Positions 55,180 through 63,784 of a stretch of 64,000 bases of DNA are shown here, one piece after another (the stretch's first letter is position 1; the number at the start of each line of letters is the position of its first letter). Origin of the DNA: Cellulomonas sp. PhB150 (GTDB lineage Bacteria; Actinomycetota; Actinomycetes; Actinomycetales; Cellulomonadaceae); the NCBI RefSeq assembly GCF_003755175.1, contig NZ_RKHX01000005.1:124001-188000 (forward strand). The letters are read 5' to 3'. The notes under the pieces were generated by a model that was not told the origin of the DNA, searched no databases, and saw nothing but the letters and a program-made list of their open reading frames with translations. Made by a program: the position numbers and the translations under genes.

Positions 55180-57117
55180 ATGCCTACCGACGCGATCACA
55201 GCGCCGACCAGCGTTCGCGCCGACGTGCGCAACGTCGCCATCGTGGCGCACGTCGACCACGGCAAGACGACCCTCGTCGACGCGATGCTCTGGCAGGCCG
55301 GCGCGTTCGGTGCCCACGCTCACGTCGAGGACCGCGCGATGGACTCCGGTGACCTCGAGCGCGAGAAGGGCATCACGATCCTCGCGAAGAACACCGCGGT
55401 GCACTACTCCGGTCCCGCGGCCGCGGAGAACGGCCAGCCCGACGGCATCACGATCAACGTCATCGACACCCCCGGCCACGCCGACTTCGGTGGCGAGGTC
55501 GAGCGCGGCCTGTCGATGGTCGACGGCGTCGTCCTGCTCGTCGACGCGTCCGAGGGCCCGCTGCCCCAGACGCGCTTCGTCCTGCGCAAGGCGCTCGTCG
55601 CCAAGCTCCCCGTGATCCTCGTGGTCAACAAGGTCGACCGTCCCGACGCCCGCATCGAGGAGGTCGTGCACGAGGCGACCGACCTGCTGCTTGGCCTCGC
55701 GTCCGACCTGCACGACGAGGTCCCGGACCTGGACCTCGACGCGATCCTCGACGTCCCCGTCGTGTACGCCGCCGCCAAGGCCGGCCGCGCGTCGGTCAAC
55801 CTCCCGGAGAACGGCGGCCTGCCCGACTCCGAGACCCTCGAGCCGCTGTTCAAGATGATCCTCGAGAAGATCCCGGCGCCCACGTACACCGAGGGCCACC
55901 CGCTGCAGGCGCACGTCACCAACCTGGACGCCTCGCCGTTCCTCGGCCGCCTGGCGCTGCTGCGCATCTTCAACGGCAACCTCCGCAAGGGCCAGACCGT
56001 GGCCTGGGCGCGCGCCGACGGCACGATGCAGAACGTCAAGATCACCGAGCTGCTGGAGACCAAGGGTCTCGAGCGCGTCACCACCGAGTCGGCCGGCCCC
56101 GGCGACATCGTGGCCGTCGCGGGCATCGAGAACATCACCATCGGCGAGACCCTCACGGACCCCGACGACCCGCGTCCGCTGCCGCTCATCACGGTCGACG
56201 ACCCGGCCATCTCCATGACCATCGGCATCAACACCTCGCCGCTGGCCGGCAAGGGCGGCAAGGGACACAAGGTCACGGCCCGCCAGGTCAAGGACCGTCT
56301 CGACAAGGAGCTCGTCGGCAACGTCTCGCTCCGCGTCCTGCCCACCGAGCGTCCCGACGCGTGGGAGGTGCAGGGCCGTGGCGAGCTGGCGCTGGCCATC
56401 CTCGTCGAGCAGATGCGCCGCGAGGGCTTCGAGCTCACGGTCGGCAAGCCGCAGGTCGTCACGCGCAAGGTCGACGGCAAGGTGCACGAGCCCGTCGAGC
56501 GCATGACGATCGACGTCCCCGAGGAGTACCTCGGCTCGGTCACGCAGCTGCTCGCGCAGCGCAAGGGCCGCATGGAGACCATGTCGAACCACGGCACCGG
56601 CTGGGTCCGCATGGAGTTCCTCGTCCCCGCGCGTGGCCTCATCGGCTTCCGCACGCGGTTCCTCACCGACACGCGCGGCACCGGCATCGCCTCGTCGATC
56701 GCCGAGGGCTACGAGCCCTGGGCCGGCGCCATCGAGACGCGCATCAACGGCTCGCTCGTCGCGGACCGCAACGGTGTCGTCACGCCGTTCGCCATGATCA
56801 ACCTGCAGGAGCGCGGCTCGTTCTTCGTCGACCCGACGCAGGAGGTCTACGAGGGCCAGATCGTCGGCGAGAACGCGCGCAACGAGGACATGGACGTCAA
56901 CATCACCAAGGAGAAGAAGCTCACGAACATGCGCGCTGCCAGCAGCGACACGTTCGAGAACCTCACCCCTCCCCGCAAGCTGACGCTCGAGGAGTCGCTG
57001 GAGTTCGCCCGCGAGGACGAGTGCGTCGAGGTGACCCCGGAGATCGTCCGCATCCGCAAGGTGGTGCTCGACCAGTCCGAGCGCGCCCGCATCACGGCAC
57101 GCAACAAGAAGTCCTGA
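55180..57117 (+). CDS. typA: Translational GTPase TypA/BipA
   Basis: A 645-residue ribosome-binding GTPase needed for ribosome assembly and stress or cold growth. The G motifs are AHVDHGKTTLVDAM (G1), EREKGITI (switch I), DTPGHADFGGEVER (G3) and NKVDRPDA (G4). EF-G-like domains II, III and V follow, ending in the BipA-specific C-terminal domain (NEDMDVNITKEKKLTNMR, ECVEVTPEIVRIRK). Full length is normal. It heads the run typA-mshB, whose position matches the mycobacterial order Rv1165-Rv1170 in outline. Confidence 0.97.
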   Translation: MPTDAITAPTSVRADVRNVAIVAHVDHGKTTLVDAMLWQAGAFGAHAHVEDRAMDSGDLEREKGITILAKNTAVHYSGPAAAENGQPDGITINVIDTPGHADFGGEVERGLSMVDGVVLLVDASEGPLPQTRFVLRKALVAKLPVILVVNKVDRPDARIEEVVHEATDLLLGLASDLHDEVPDLDLDAILDVPVVYAAAKAGRASVNLPENGGLPDSETLEPLFKMILEKIPAPTYTEGHPLQAHVTNLDASPFLGRLALLRIFNGNLRKGQTVAWARADGTMQNVKITELLETKGLERVTTESAGPGDIVAVAGIENITIGETLTDPDDPRPLPLITVDDPAISMTIGINTSPLAGKGGKGHKVTARQVKDRLDKELVGNVSLRVLPTERPDAWEVQGRGELALAILVEQMRREGFELTVGKPQVVTRKVDGKVHEPVERMTIDVPEEYLGSVTQLLAQRKGRMETMSNHGTGWVRMEFLVPARGLIGFRTRFLTDTRGTGIASSIAEGYEPWAGAIETRINGSLVADRNGVVTPFAMINLQERGSFFVDPTQEVYEGQIVGENARNEDMDVNITKEKKLTNMRAASSDTFENLTPPRKLTLEESLEFAREDECVEVTPEIVRIRKVVLDQSERARITARNKKS

Positions 57118-57128
57118 CCTTCCGCGCC

Positions 57129-58043
57129 ATGCCCGCGACGACGGAGCCCACCACCCCTGCCGGGGCGGTGGGCTCCGTCGTTGGCGGGCTCCTCGCGGTG
57201 CACGCGCACCCGGACGACGAGACGCTCGCGACGGGCGCCCTCCTGGCGACCTGGGCCGCAGCCGGTCTGCCCGTCACGGTGGTGACCTGCACGCGCGGGG
57301 AGCGGGGCGAGGTGATCGGTGACGAGCTCGCCCACCTCGAGGGGGACGGGCCCGCGCTCGCCGCGCACCGCACGACGGAGCTCGCCGCCGCGCTGGCGGC
57401 GCTGGGTGTCGAGGACCACGTGTACCTCGACGGTGGCGGCGACCGCTACGAGGACTCGGGCATGGCGTGGCTGTCCACGGGCCGGGCGGGCGCTGCCGAG
57501 GCCGTCCCGCCGCGCGCGTTCGTCGGGATCCCGCTCGACGAGGCCGCCGGCCGGCTCGCGGCCGTGCTGCGCGACCGCCGGCCAGCGGTCGTCGTCACGT
57601 ACGAGCCCGCGGGCGGGTACGGGCACCCGGACCACGTCCGCGCGCACGAGGTGACGCGCCGCGCGATCGAGCTCGCCGGCATCGACGCCGTGGTGCTGTG
57701 GGCGGCGCAGGGCTCGTCGGCGCTGCGGGCGGGTCTCGCTGCGCTCGAGCCGGTCGACGGCCTCGTCGTCCCCGACCCGGACGAGCCGCTGCCGTCGGTC
57801 GCGGTGCCCGACGAGGACCTCGACCTGGTCGTCCACGTCGCTCCCGTCGTCGACCGCGTGCTCGCGGCGCTCCGCGCCCACGCCACCCAGGTCCAGGCCG
57901 TCGCGCCGCTCGGCTCGACGGCCGCCCTCGCGCAGTACGCGCTGAGCAACGCGGTCCTCGCGCCCGTGCTGCCCGACGAGGGGTACCGCGTGGCCGTTCC
58001 CGGCCCGGCGCTCGACTGGCCCGCGGGGATCCGTCGGCGCTGA
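57129..58043 (+). CDS. mshB: N-acetyl-GlcN-inositol deacetylase MshB
   Basis: MshB deacetylates GlcNAc-Ins in mycothiol biosynthesis. The LmbE-fold zinc motif is HAHPDDE (H27 and D30 as ligands, D29 as base) and the third ligand lies in GGYGHPDH. The MshB-type segments TRGERGEVIGDELAHLEG and EDSGMAW distinguish it from Mca. The ATG 11 bases after the typA stop gives 304 residues, but the first 13-20 are low in conservation and coincide with a long hairpin; a GTG at 57168 would remove them. No clear ribosome site precedes the ATG. Confidence 0.92.
   Translation: MPATTEPTTPAGAVGSVVGGLLAVHAHPDDETLATGALLATWAAAGLPVTVVTCTRGERGEVIGDELAHLEGDGPALAAHRTTELAAALAALGVEDHVYLDGGGDRYEDSGMAWLSTGRAGAAEAVPPRAFVGIPLDEAAGRLAAVLRDRRPAVVVTYEPAGGYGHPDHVRAHEVTRRAIELAGIDAVVLWAAQGSSALRAGLAALEPVDGLVVPDPDEPLPSVAVPDEDLDLVVHVAPVVDRVLAALRAHATQVQAVAPLGSTAALAQYALSNAVLAPVLPDEGYRVAVPGPALDWPAGIRRR
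57141..57178 (+). terminator. Terminator-like hairpin inside the 5' end of mshB
   Basis: ACGGAGCCCACC pairs perfectly with GGTGGGCTCCGT; after one mismatch CCCC pairs with GGGG around TGCC. It begins 24 bases after the typA stop and lies wholly inside the annotated mshB coding region, overlapping its first 17 codons. Confidence 0.6.
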
Positions 58044-58074
58044 GCGCACGGGTGCGGCGGGTAGCCTGGCGCGC

Positions 58075-58551
58075 GTGCGGCACCTCTCCCTCTCGACGGT
58101 CGTCAAGGCCGTGCTCGCCCTCGTCCTCGGGCTCGTCCTCGGTGCGTTCGGCACCGTCATGCACCGCAGCATCCCGCCGTGGGGCGTGGTCCTCGCGCTG
58201 GCCCTCGTGCTGGCCGTCGGCGTGCTCGTGCGCGCGTGGAGCGGGCTGCTCGCCCTGCTCGGGCTCGCGATCGGCGTGCTCGTCTCGGTGCAGGTGCTCT
58301 CGCAGACGGGACCGGGGGGCGACGTGCTCGTGCCCGCGGCCGGTCCGGGCGTGCAGTGGGCGGGGCTCGGGTGGGTGTGGGTGCTGGGGTCGATCGCCGT
58401 GCTCGTCGTCGCGGGCGTGCTGCCGCAGCGCTGGTTCGTCGACCCGCCCGTCGTGCCCGCCGACTCGGGGCCGCAGTGGCCCGGGCTCCAGGACCCGGCG
58501 CTCGCGAGCCCCGTCCTCGACGGACCCGTCACGGACGAGCCGCGACCGTGA
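58075..58551 (+). CDS. Four-helix membrane protein downstream of mshB (DUF6113-like)
   Basis: A 158-residue protein with four transmembrane helices (VVKAVLALVLGLVLGAFGTVM, WGVVLALALVLAVGVLVRAW, LLALLGLAIGVLVSVQVL, WVWVLGSIAVLVVAGVLP) and an acidic Pro-rich tail. It looks like the DUF6113 family that commonly follows mshB in actinobacteria, from memory. TAGCCT ends seven bases before the GTG, so the mRNA is probably leaderless. The next gene overlaps it (GTGA). Confidence 0.78.
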   Translation: MRHLSLSTVVKAVLALVLGLVLGAFGTVMHRSIPPWGVVLALALVLAVGVLVRAWSGLLALLGLAIGVLVSVQVLSQTGPGGDVLVPAAGPGVQWAGLGWVWVLGSIAVLVVAGVLPQRWFVDPPVVPADSGPQWPGLQDPALASPVLDGPVTDEPRP

Positions 58552-59039
58552 CGGTGGACAGCGACCACTACCGGGCGACCGTCTCGCGCCTGCCCGCGGG
58601 CGTCGCGGTGGTCGTCCTGCGCTGGCGCGGCACGCAGCACGCGATGACGGCGTCGGCCGTCGCGTCGGTGTCGCTCGACCCGCCGCTGCTCATGTTCTGC
58701 GTGCACGCCGACGCGCGCGTGCGCGAGGCGCTCGACGACGTCGACACCTGGGCCGTGAGCGTCCTGTCCGACGCGCAGGGCCCGACCGCGGACTGGCTCT
58801 CCTCGCCCGGACGCCCGGCCGTGGGCCAGCTCGAGCGTGTCCCGCACCGTGCCGCGCCGGTGTCGGGTGCCGCCTGGATCGACGGCGCGGCCGCGTGGTT
58901 CGACTGCCGGACCGCCGCCGTGCACCCGGCGGGCGACCACGACATCGTCGTCGGCACCGTCCTGGCGGCGGAGCAGGGTGCACCCGGCGCGGGCGGCCTG
59001 GTCCACCTGCGCGGACGACTCCACGAGGTCCGCGGCTGA
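58548..59039 (+). CDS. Flavin reductase-like FMN-binding protein
   Basis: A 163-residue split-barrel protein of the flavin reductase/DIM6-NTAB family: YRATVSRLPAGVAVVVL, HAMTASAVASVSLDPPLLMFCV and a C-terminal HDIVVGTVLAAE are its standard elements. It binds FMN or FAD and usually supplies reduced flavin to a monooxygenase; no monooxygenase is adjacent. The GTG overlaps the previous stop. Confidence 0.87.
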   Translation: MTVDSDHYRATVSRLPAGVAVVVLRWRGTQHAMTASAVASVSLDPPLLMFCVHADARVREALDDVDTWAVSVLSDAQGPTADWLSSPGRPAVGQLERVPHRAAPVSGAAWIDGAAAWFDCRTAAVHPAGDHDIVVGTVLAAEQGAPGAGGLVHLRGRLHEVRG

Positions 59040-59127
59040 CGCCACACCCGCCGTCCTGCGGGGACGCCCAGATCCGCCACGTAGAATCGCGCGGGCGCAG
59101 GTGGCGCAGGCAATCGTGGGGGAGCAG

Positions 59128-61956
59128 ATGAGCGACGGAACCGACCGGGACGGCGTGGAGCCGACCGAGGACGCCCCGGCGCCGGACGCGCCTGCAGACG
59201 AGGTCTGGCCCGTGTGGGGCGGCGGGAGCGTGCTGGGCGCGTCGACCGTGCGGCCCCCGGACGCGGACGAGCGCGCGGCTGCGGCTGAGTCCGCTGCTTC
59301 TGCCGACGAGGCCTCTGCCGACGAGGCTGCGGTCGACGAGGCCTCTCCCGACGAGGCTGCGGTGCCCGGCGACGACGCGGCGCCGGACGACGAGGCGCCG
59401 GATGCGGCGACCGACGCCACGCCCGTCACCCCCACCGAGCCCGATCAGGCTGCGAACGACGCGTCGGCCGGACGCGAAGCGCCCACGGAGCTGACGCCCG
59501 CGGTCGCGACCGGCGCCGACGACGCGCCGACCGGCGGCACCGAGGAGCAGCCGGGACGCACCGACGAGGCGGAGTCCTCGATCGACGAGCCCGCAGCCGA
59601 GGCGGCCGCGCCAAGCGTCGCCGACTCGCCCGAGGCAGCCACGGCGAGTGCTGAGGCGGCCGAGCAGGGTGATGCCGAGCAGGGCGATGCCGAGCAGAGC
59701 GATGCCGAGCAGTCCCAGGCAGAGCAGTCCCAGGCCGAGGGCGCCGCGGCGGACGACCCGGGTGCTCCCACGGCGGAGACGGCCGTCATCGCGCCCGTCG
59801 ACGAGGCGGAGCCGACGACCCCCTCGCGCGCCGACGACACCCAGCTCATCGCGCCGGCCGCCGCCGCTGCCGCCACCGAGGCGGACCGCGGGGCCGCCCC
59901 CGTCCGGACCTCGACCCGGCCCGCTCCGGCAGCTGCTGCCGGAGGAGCCGCCGCGGCTGCTGCCGCCGCTGGGGTGGCGAGTCCCGCCGCAGGCGCGGCG
60001 ACGCAGTCCCCGGGAGCGGCTGCGCGCGCGGCCGCCGTCCCGATCGCGACGACGCCGACCGCGACGACGCCGACCCCAGCAACCGCAGCAGCACCGGCCG
60101 TGGCTGCGGCGACCGCCGCCACCGCAGCCACCGCGGCAGGCACGCCCGCCGCTGCCGGATCGGCCGCGCCCGCCGCGGCCTCACCCGTGCGGGTCACCGC
60201 CGGCCCGGTCCCGCCCACCCCTCGCAAGGAGTCCCCGCTGGACGTGTTCGAGTCGGACGGTGGCAAGCGACGCTGGCCCAAGCGGTTGGCGGTGATCCTG
60301 GCGATCGTCGTCGTGCTCGTCGGCGGCTACGTCGCGGCCTCGTACGCGCTCGCGGACCGCGTCCCGCGCGGTGCGAGCGTCGCCGGCGTGGACATCGGGG
60401 GGCTCGCGTCGGACGAGGCGGTCACGCGCCTGGACGACGAGCTGCACGACGCCACGTCGGAGCCGATCGACGTCGTCGCGAACGACGTGACGGCGAGCAT
60501 CGACCCGAAGGACGCCGGGCTGACGTTCGACGCCCAGGCGACGGTCGACCAGCTCACGGGAGTGAACCTGCTCGAGCCTCGTCGCCTCTGGCAGCACGTC
60601 GTCGGCGTGGGCGAGGCGGAGCCCGTCACCGCGGTCGACGACAAGGCGCTCGCGCAGTCCGTCGACGGCCTCGAGGGCGCGCTCTCCGAGGCGCCCGTCG
60701 ACGGGTCGGTCGTCTTCGTCGACGGCACCGCGCAGGCGACGCAGGCGACCGAGGGCTGGACGCTCGACACCGAGGGCGCCGAGCAGGTCGTCGCGGACCA
60801 GTGGCTCACCGGCGCCCGGCCCCTGGAGCTGCCGACCGAGCCGGTCGAGCCGGACATCACGCAGGCGGAGACCGATGCGGCGCTGGCCGTCGCGGAGAAG
60901 GCGGTCTCGGGCCCGGTCTCGGTGACGGTCGACGACCAGCTCGCGGTGCTCACGCCCGCCGAGGTCGCCTCGGCGTCCTCGATGGTCCCGGTCGACGGCG
61001 ACCTGGTGCTCCAGATGGACGGCGAGAAGCTGTCCAAGGACGTCCTCGACCAGCTGCCCGACCTGCTCACCGAGGCCTCGGACGCCACGTTCACGTTCAA
61101 GGACGACAAGCCGAAGCTCGTCCCGGGCAAGCCCGGCACGACGATCGACCCCGACGCCCTGGCGACGTCGGTCGCGACCGCGGCGGTCGCCGCCGAGCGC
61201 AACGCCGAGGTCAAGCTCGTCGAGTCTGACCCGAAGGACTCCACCGCGGAGCTGAAGAAGCTCGGGATCAAGGAGATCGTCTCGGAGTTCTCGACGCCGC
61301 TGACCACCGAGCCCAAGCGGACGCAGAACATCAAGACGGGCCTGTCGCACATCACGGGCACGCTCATCCGCCCCGGCGAGACGTTCAGCCTCACCGAGGC
61401 GCTCGGGCCGGTGGACGCCAAGCACGGGTTCATCGACGCGGGTGCGATCGTCAGCGGCGAGCACGTGCAGGCCATCGGTGGCGGCCTCTCGCAGGTGTCG
61501 ACGACGACCTACAACGCCGCGTTCTTCGCCGGCATGGAGGACGTCGAGCACACGCCGCACAGCGAGTGGTTCGCGCGGTACCCGGAGGGCCGCGAGGCGA
61601 CGATCTTCACCGGCGTGCTCGACATGAAGTGGAAGAACAACACCCCCAACGGCGTGCTCGTGCAGGGCTGGGTCGAGGACGGGCGTGCGTACGTGCGTCT
61701 GTGGGGCACGAAGTACTGGACCGTCACGACGACGACGAGCCCGCGCTCGGGCGTCGTGGCGCCGACGACCGTCTACTCCCAGTCGGCCACCTGCGAGCCC
61801 GCGCTCGCCGGCAACCCCGGCTTCTCGGTGACGGTCACGCGCAAGACGTTCCTCGACGACGTGCTGAAGAAGACCGAGTCGAACTCCTGGCGCTACAAGC
61901 CGCAGAACAAGGTCGTCTGCGGCGAGCCGCCGGACTCCAAGGACGAGGAGAAGTAG
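59128..61956 (+). CDS. VanW-domain membrane protein with long low-complexity N-terminus
   Basis: A 942-residue protein. Residues 1-370 are acidic Ala/Glu/Asp-rich then Ala/Pro/Thr-rich and presumably cytoplasmic and disordered. One transmembrane helix lies at about 386-408 (LAVILAIVVVLVGGYVAASYAL). Outside are one or two YoaR-type putative peptidoglycan-binding domains (from DVVANDVTASIDPKDAGL to KPKLVPGKPGTTIDPDAL) and the C-terminal VanW domain (FSTPL at about 725 to VYSQSATCEP near 890) with the GGGLSQVSTTTYNAAFFAG core. The family occurs in vancomycin clusters but its activity is undefined. GGGGGAG precedes the ATG; TAGAAT at 59082 is the likely -10. Confidence 0.87.
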   Translation: MSDGTDRDGVEPTEDAPAPDAPADEVWPVWGGGSVLGASTVRPPDADERAAAAESAASADEASADEAAVDEASPDEAAVPGDDAAPDDEAPDAATDATPVTPTEPDQAANDASAGREAPTELTPAVATGADDAPTGGTEEQPGRTDEAESSIDEPAAEAAAPSVADSPEAATASAEAAEQGDAEQGDAEQSDAEQSQAEQSQAEGAAADDPGAPTAETAVIAPVDEAEPTTPSRADDTQLIAPAAAAAATEADRGAAPVRTSTRPAPAAAAGGAAAAAAAAGVASPAAGAATQSPGAAARAAAVPIATTPTATTPTPATAAAPAVAAATAATAATAAGTPAAAGSAAPAAASPVRVTAGPVPPTPRKESPLDVFESDGGKRRWPKRLAVILAIVVVLVGGYVAASYALADRVPRGASVAGVDIGGLASDEAVTRLDDELHDATSEPIDVVANDVTASIDPKDAGLTFDAQATVDQLTGVNLLEPRRLWQHVVGVGEAEPVTAVDDKALAQSVDGLEGALSEAPVDGSVVFVDGTAQATQATEGWTLDTEGAEQVVADQWLTGARPLELPTEPVEPDITQAETDAALAVAEKAVSGPVSVTVDDQLAVLTPAEVASASSMVPVDGDLVLQMDGEKLSKDVLDQLPDLLTEASDATFTFKDDKPKLVPGKPGTTIDPDALATSVATAAVAAERNAEVKLVESDPKDSTAELKKLGIKEIVSEFSTPLTTEPKRTQNIKTGLSHITGTLIRPGETFSLTEALGPVDAKHGFIDAGAIVSGEHVQAIGGGLSQVSTTTYNAAFFAGMEDVEHTPHSEWFARYPEGREATIFTGVLDMKWKNNTPNGVLVQGWVEDGRAYVRLWGTKYWTVTTTTSPRSGVVAPTTVYSQSATCEPALAGNPGFSVTVTRKTFLDDVLKKTESNSWRYKPQNKVVCGEPPDSKDEEK
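59662..59736 (+). repeat. 15-bp tandem repeat in the VanW-protein N-terminus
   Basis: Five near-identical 15-base units (GAGCAGGGCGATGCC and variants) encode the pentapeptides EQGDA, EQGDA, EQSDA, EQSQA, EQSQA. The in-frame unit could change copy number by slippage without breaking the gene. Confidence 0.85.
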
Positions 61957-61969
61957 CCGGCTGCGGCGC

Positions 61970-62224
61970 TCAGCGGGTGCCGCGGCGCGGCGGCGCGGGC
62001 GGGACCGGCTTGGCCAGCACGATGTCTGCGGCCGGCACCCGCACCTCGCCGCGGCGGGTGCGGATCAGGACCCCGGAGTCGTCGACGGCGAGCAGCTCGC
62101 CCAGGACGTCGGTGAACGGAGGCTCGTCGGGCGCGGGGTCGTCGTCGCGCCGACGGCGCACCACGACGCGGCTCCCGACGGGCAGATCGCGCCACGTGGC
62201 GGGCATCACGTGGCGCGCGGGCAT
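61970..62224 (-). CDS. Small SH3-like protein resembling the N-terminal module of a GNAT protein
   Basis: An 84-residue protein: RDLPVGSRVVVRRRRDDD, then FTDVLGELLAVDDSGVLIRTRRGEVRVPAADIVLAKPVPPAPP. The second part closely resembles the beta-barrel that starts some actinobacterial acetyltransferases (Rv0428c type), here without the acetyltransferase domain. No good ribosome site precedes either in-frame ATG (first codon or codon 7). TAGTAT near 62265 on this strand is a likely -10. Function is unknown. Confidence 0.7.
   Translation of the reverse strand: MPARHVMPATWRDLPVGSRVVVRRRRDDDPAPDEPPFTDVLGELLAVDDSGVLIRTRRGEVRVPAADIVLAKPVPPAPPRRGTR
62188..62217. repeat. 11-bp inverted repeat with two CACGTG boxes
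   Basis: CGCGCCACGTG (62188-62198) and CACGTGGCGCG (62207-62217) are perfect inverted copies with an 8-base spacer, located in the first codons of the small SH3-like gene and upstream of the divergent fdxA. It could be an operator for either gene or simply constrained coding sequence. Confidence 0.5.
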
Positions 62225-62291
62225 GGACAGCGCATGGCGTGGTGGTGCATGTGCGGAATACTAGGGACACCCGGCTAGTGGAGGACCGACA

Positions 62292-62618
62292 GTGACGTAT
62301 GTGATCGCCGAACCCTGTGTCGACGTCAAGGACAAGGCGTGCATCGAGGAATGTCCCGTGGACTGCATCTACGAGGGCAAGCGGTCGCTGTACATCCACC
62401 CCGACGAGTGCGTGGACTGCGGCGCCTGCGAGCCGGTCTGCCCGGTCGAGGCCATCTACTACGAGGACGACGTCCCCGAGCAGTGGACCCAGTACTACAA
62501 GGCCAACGTCGAGTTCTTCGACGACCTGGGCTCCCCGGGCGGTGCCGCGAAGATGGGCGAGATCCCCAAGGACCACCCGATCATCGCGACCCTGCCGCTG
62601 CGCGTGCACGAAGACTGA
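62292..62618 (+). CDS. fdxA: 7Fe ferredoxin
   Basis: A 108-residue electron carrier holding one [3Fe-4S] and one [4Fe-4S] cluster. Cysteines 9, 17, 21, 25, 40, 43, 46 and 50 follow the FdxA/FdxC pattern (EPCVDVKDKACIEECPVDC, then CVDCGACEPVCP). The C-terminal extension EQWTQYYKANVEFF is typical of the family. GGAGGA precedes the GTG by six bases. Its pairing with the following aminotransferase gene matches the mycobacterial fdxC-Rv1178 pair I recall. Confidence 0.96.
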   Translation: MTYVIAEPCVDVKDKACIEECPVDCIYEGKRSLYIHPDECVDCGACEPVCPVEAIYYEDDVPEQWTQYYKANVEFFDDLGSPGGAAKMGEIPKDHPIIATLPLRVHED

Positions 62619-62628
62619 CGCGCGCCCG

Positions 62629-63768
62629 ATGGGCCTGCTGACCGGCGCGCTGCCGGACTTCCCGTGGGACACGCTCGTGCCGTACGCCCAGCGTGCCCGC
62701 GAGCACCCCGGTGGCATCGTCGACCTGTCGGTCGGCGCGCCGGTCGACCCCACGCCCGCGCTGCTGCGCGAGGCGCTGGCGGAGGCGTCCGACGCACACG
62801 GGTACCCGACGACGCACGGCACGCTCGAGCTGCGCGAGGCCGTGGTGCGCTGGTTCGCCCGTCGGCGCGGTGTGCGCGCGCTCGAGCCGGACGCCGTGCT
62901 GCCCACGGTCGGCTCCAAGGAGCTCGTCGCGTTCCTGCCCGCGCTGCTCGGGCTGGGCGCGGGCGACGTCGTCCTGCACCCGCGGGCGGCCTACCCCACG
63001 TATGACGTCGGCGCGCGGCTGGCGGGCGCGACGCCGGAGCCGACCGACGACCCGGTGGCCCGGCTCGCGGGCGGGGGAGTGCGCCTCGTCTGGCTGAACT
63101 CGCCCGGCAACCCCGACGGCTCGGTGCTCTCGGTCGAGCAGCTGCGTGCCGTCGTGGAGGCGGCCCGCGCCGCGGCGGAGCGTGAGGGCAGGCCCGTGGT
63201 CGTCGCGTCCGACGAGTGCTACGCCGAGCTCGCCTGGGCCGAGCCGTGGGCCACGTCGGGGGTGCCCAGCATCCTCGACCCCCAGGTCACGGGTCGCGAC
63301 CACACCGGCCTGCTGAGCGTCTACTCGCTGTCCAAGCAGTCCAACCTCGCGGGCTACCGCGCGGCGTTCGTCGCGGGCGACCCGGCCCTCGTGGCGCGCC
63401 TGCTCGAGGTCCGCAAGCACGCCGGGATGATCGTGCCCGCGCCGGTCCAGGCCGCGATGGCCGTGGCGCTCGACGACGACGAGCACGTCGCGGAGCAGCG
63501 CGAGCGGTACCGCCGTCGTCGGACCGTCCTGCGCGCCGCCCTCGAGAGCGCCGGCTACGTCGTGGACTCGTCGGCCGCGGGGCTGTACCTGTGGACGCGA
63601 CCGGAGGCCGGTGGGCAGGACTCGTGGACGACGGTCGGCGACCTGGCGAGCCTCGGCATCCTGGCCGCACCGGGCGCGTTCTACGGCGACCGCGACCACG
63701 TGCGGATCGCGCTGACGGCCACCGACGAGCGCATCGCCGAGGCCGCGGCACGCCTGTGCGGCGCCTGA
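62629..63768 (+). CDS. dapC: Succinyldiaminopimelate aminotransferase (DapC-type, PLP-dependent)
   Basis: A 379-residue fold-type I aminotransferase. Visible are SVGAPVDPTPALL, YPTTHGTLELREAVVRWFARR, LPTVGSKELVAFLPALLG, the substrate Asn region LNSPGNPDGSVL, SDECYAEL and the PLP lysine in YSLSKQSNLAGYR. The subfamily makes N-succinyl-LL-diaminopimelate for lysine and peptidoglycan synthesis. It starts 10 bases after fdxA and is probably co-transcribed. Confidence 0.9.
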   Translation: MGLLTGALPDFPWDTLVPYAQRAREHPGGIVDLSVGAPVDPTPALLREALAEASDAHGYPTTHGTLELREAVVRWFARRRGVRALEPDAVLPTVGSKELVAFLPALLGLGAGDVVLHPRAAYPTYDVGARLAGATPEPTDDPVARLAGGGVRLVWLNSPGNPDGSVLSVEQLRAVVEAARAAAEREGRPVVVASDECYAELAWAEPWATSGVPSILDPQVTGRDHTGLLSVYSLSKQSNLAGYRAAFVAGDPALVARLLEVRKHAGMIVPAPVQAAMAVALDDDEHVAEQRERYRRRRTVLRAALESAGYVVDSSAAGLYLWTRPEAGGQDSWTTVGDLASLGILAAPGAFYGDRDHVRIALTATDERIAEAAARLCGA

Positions 63769-63784
63769 TGTGACGCGGATCACG
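63769..63784 (+). promoter_or_regulatory. CRP/GlxR-like binding site upstream of the next gene
   Basis: TGTGA-CGCGGA-TCACG matches the CRP-family consensus TGTGA-N6-TCACA at nine of ten arm positions. Its centre lies about 66 bases before the start site predicted from TAGCGT (63831-63836), a normal distance for an activator. Confidence 0.6.
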
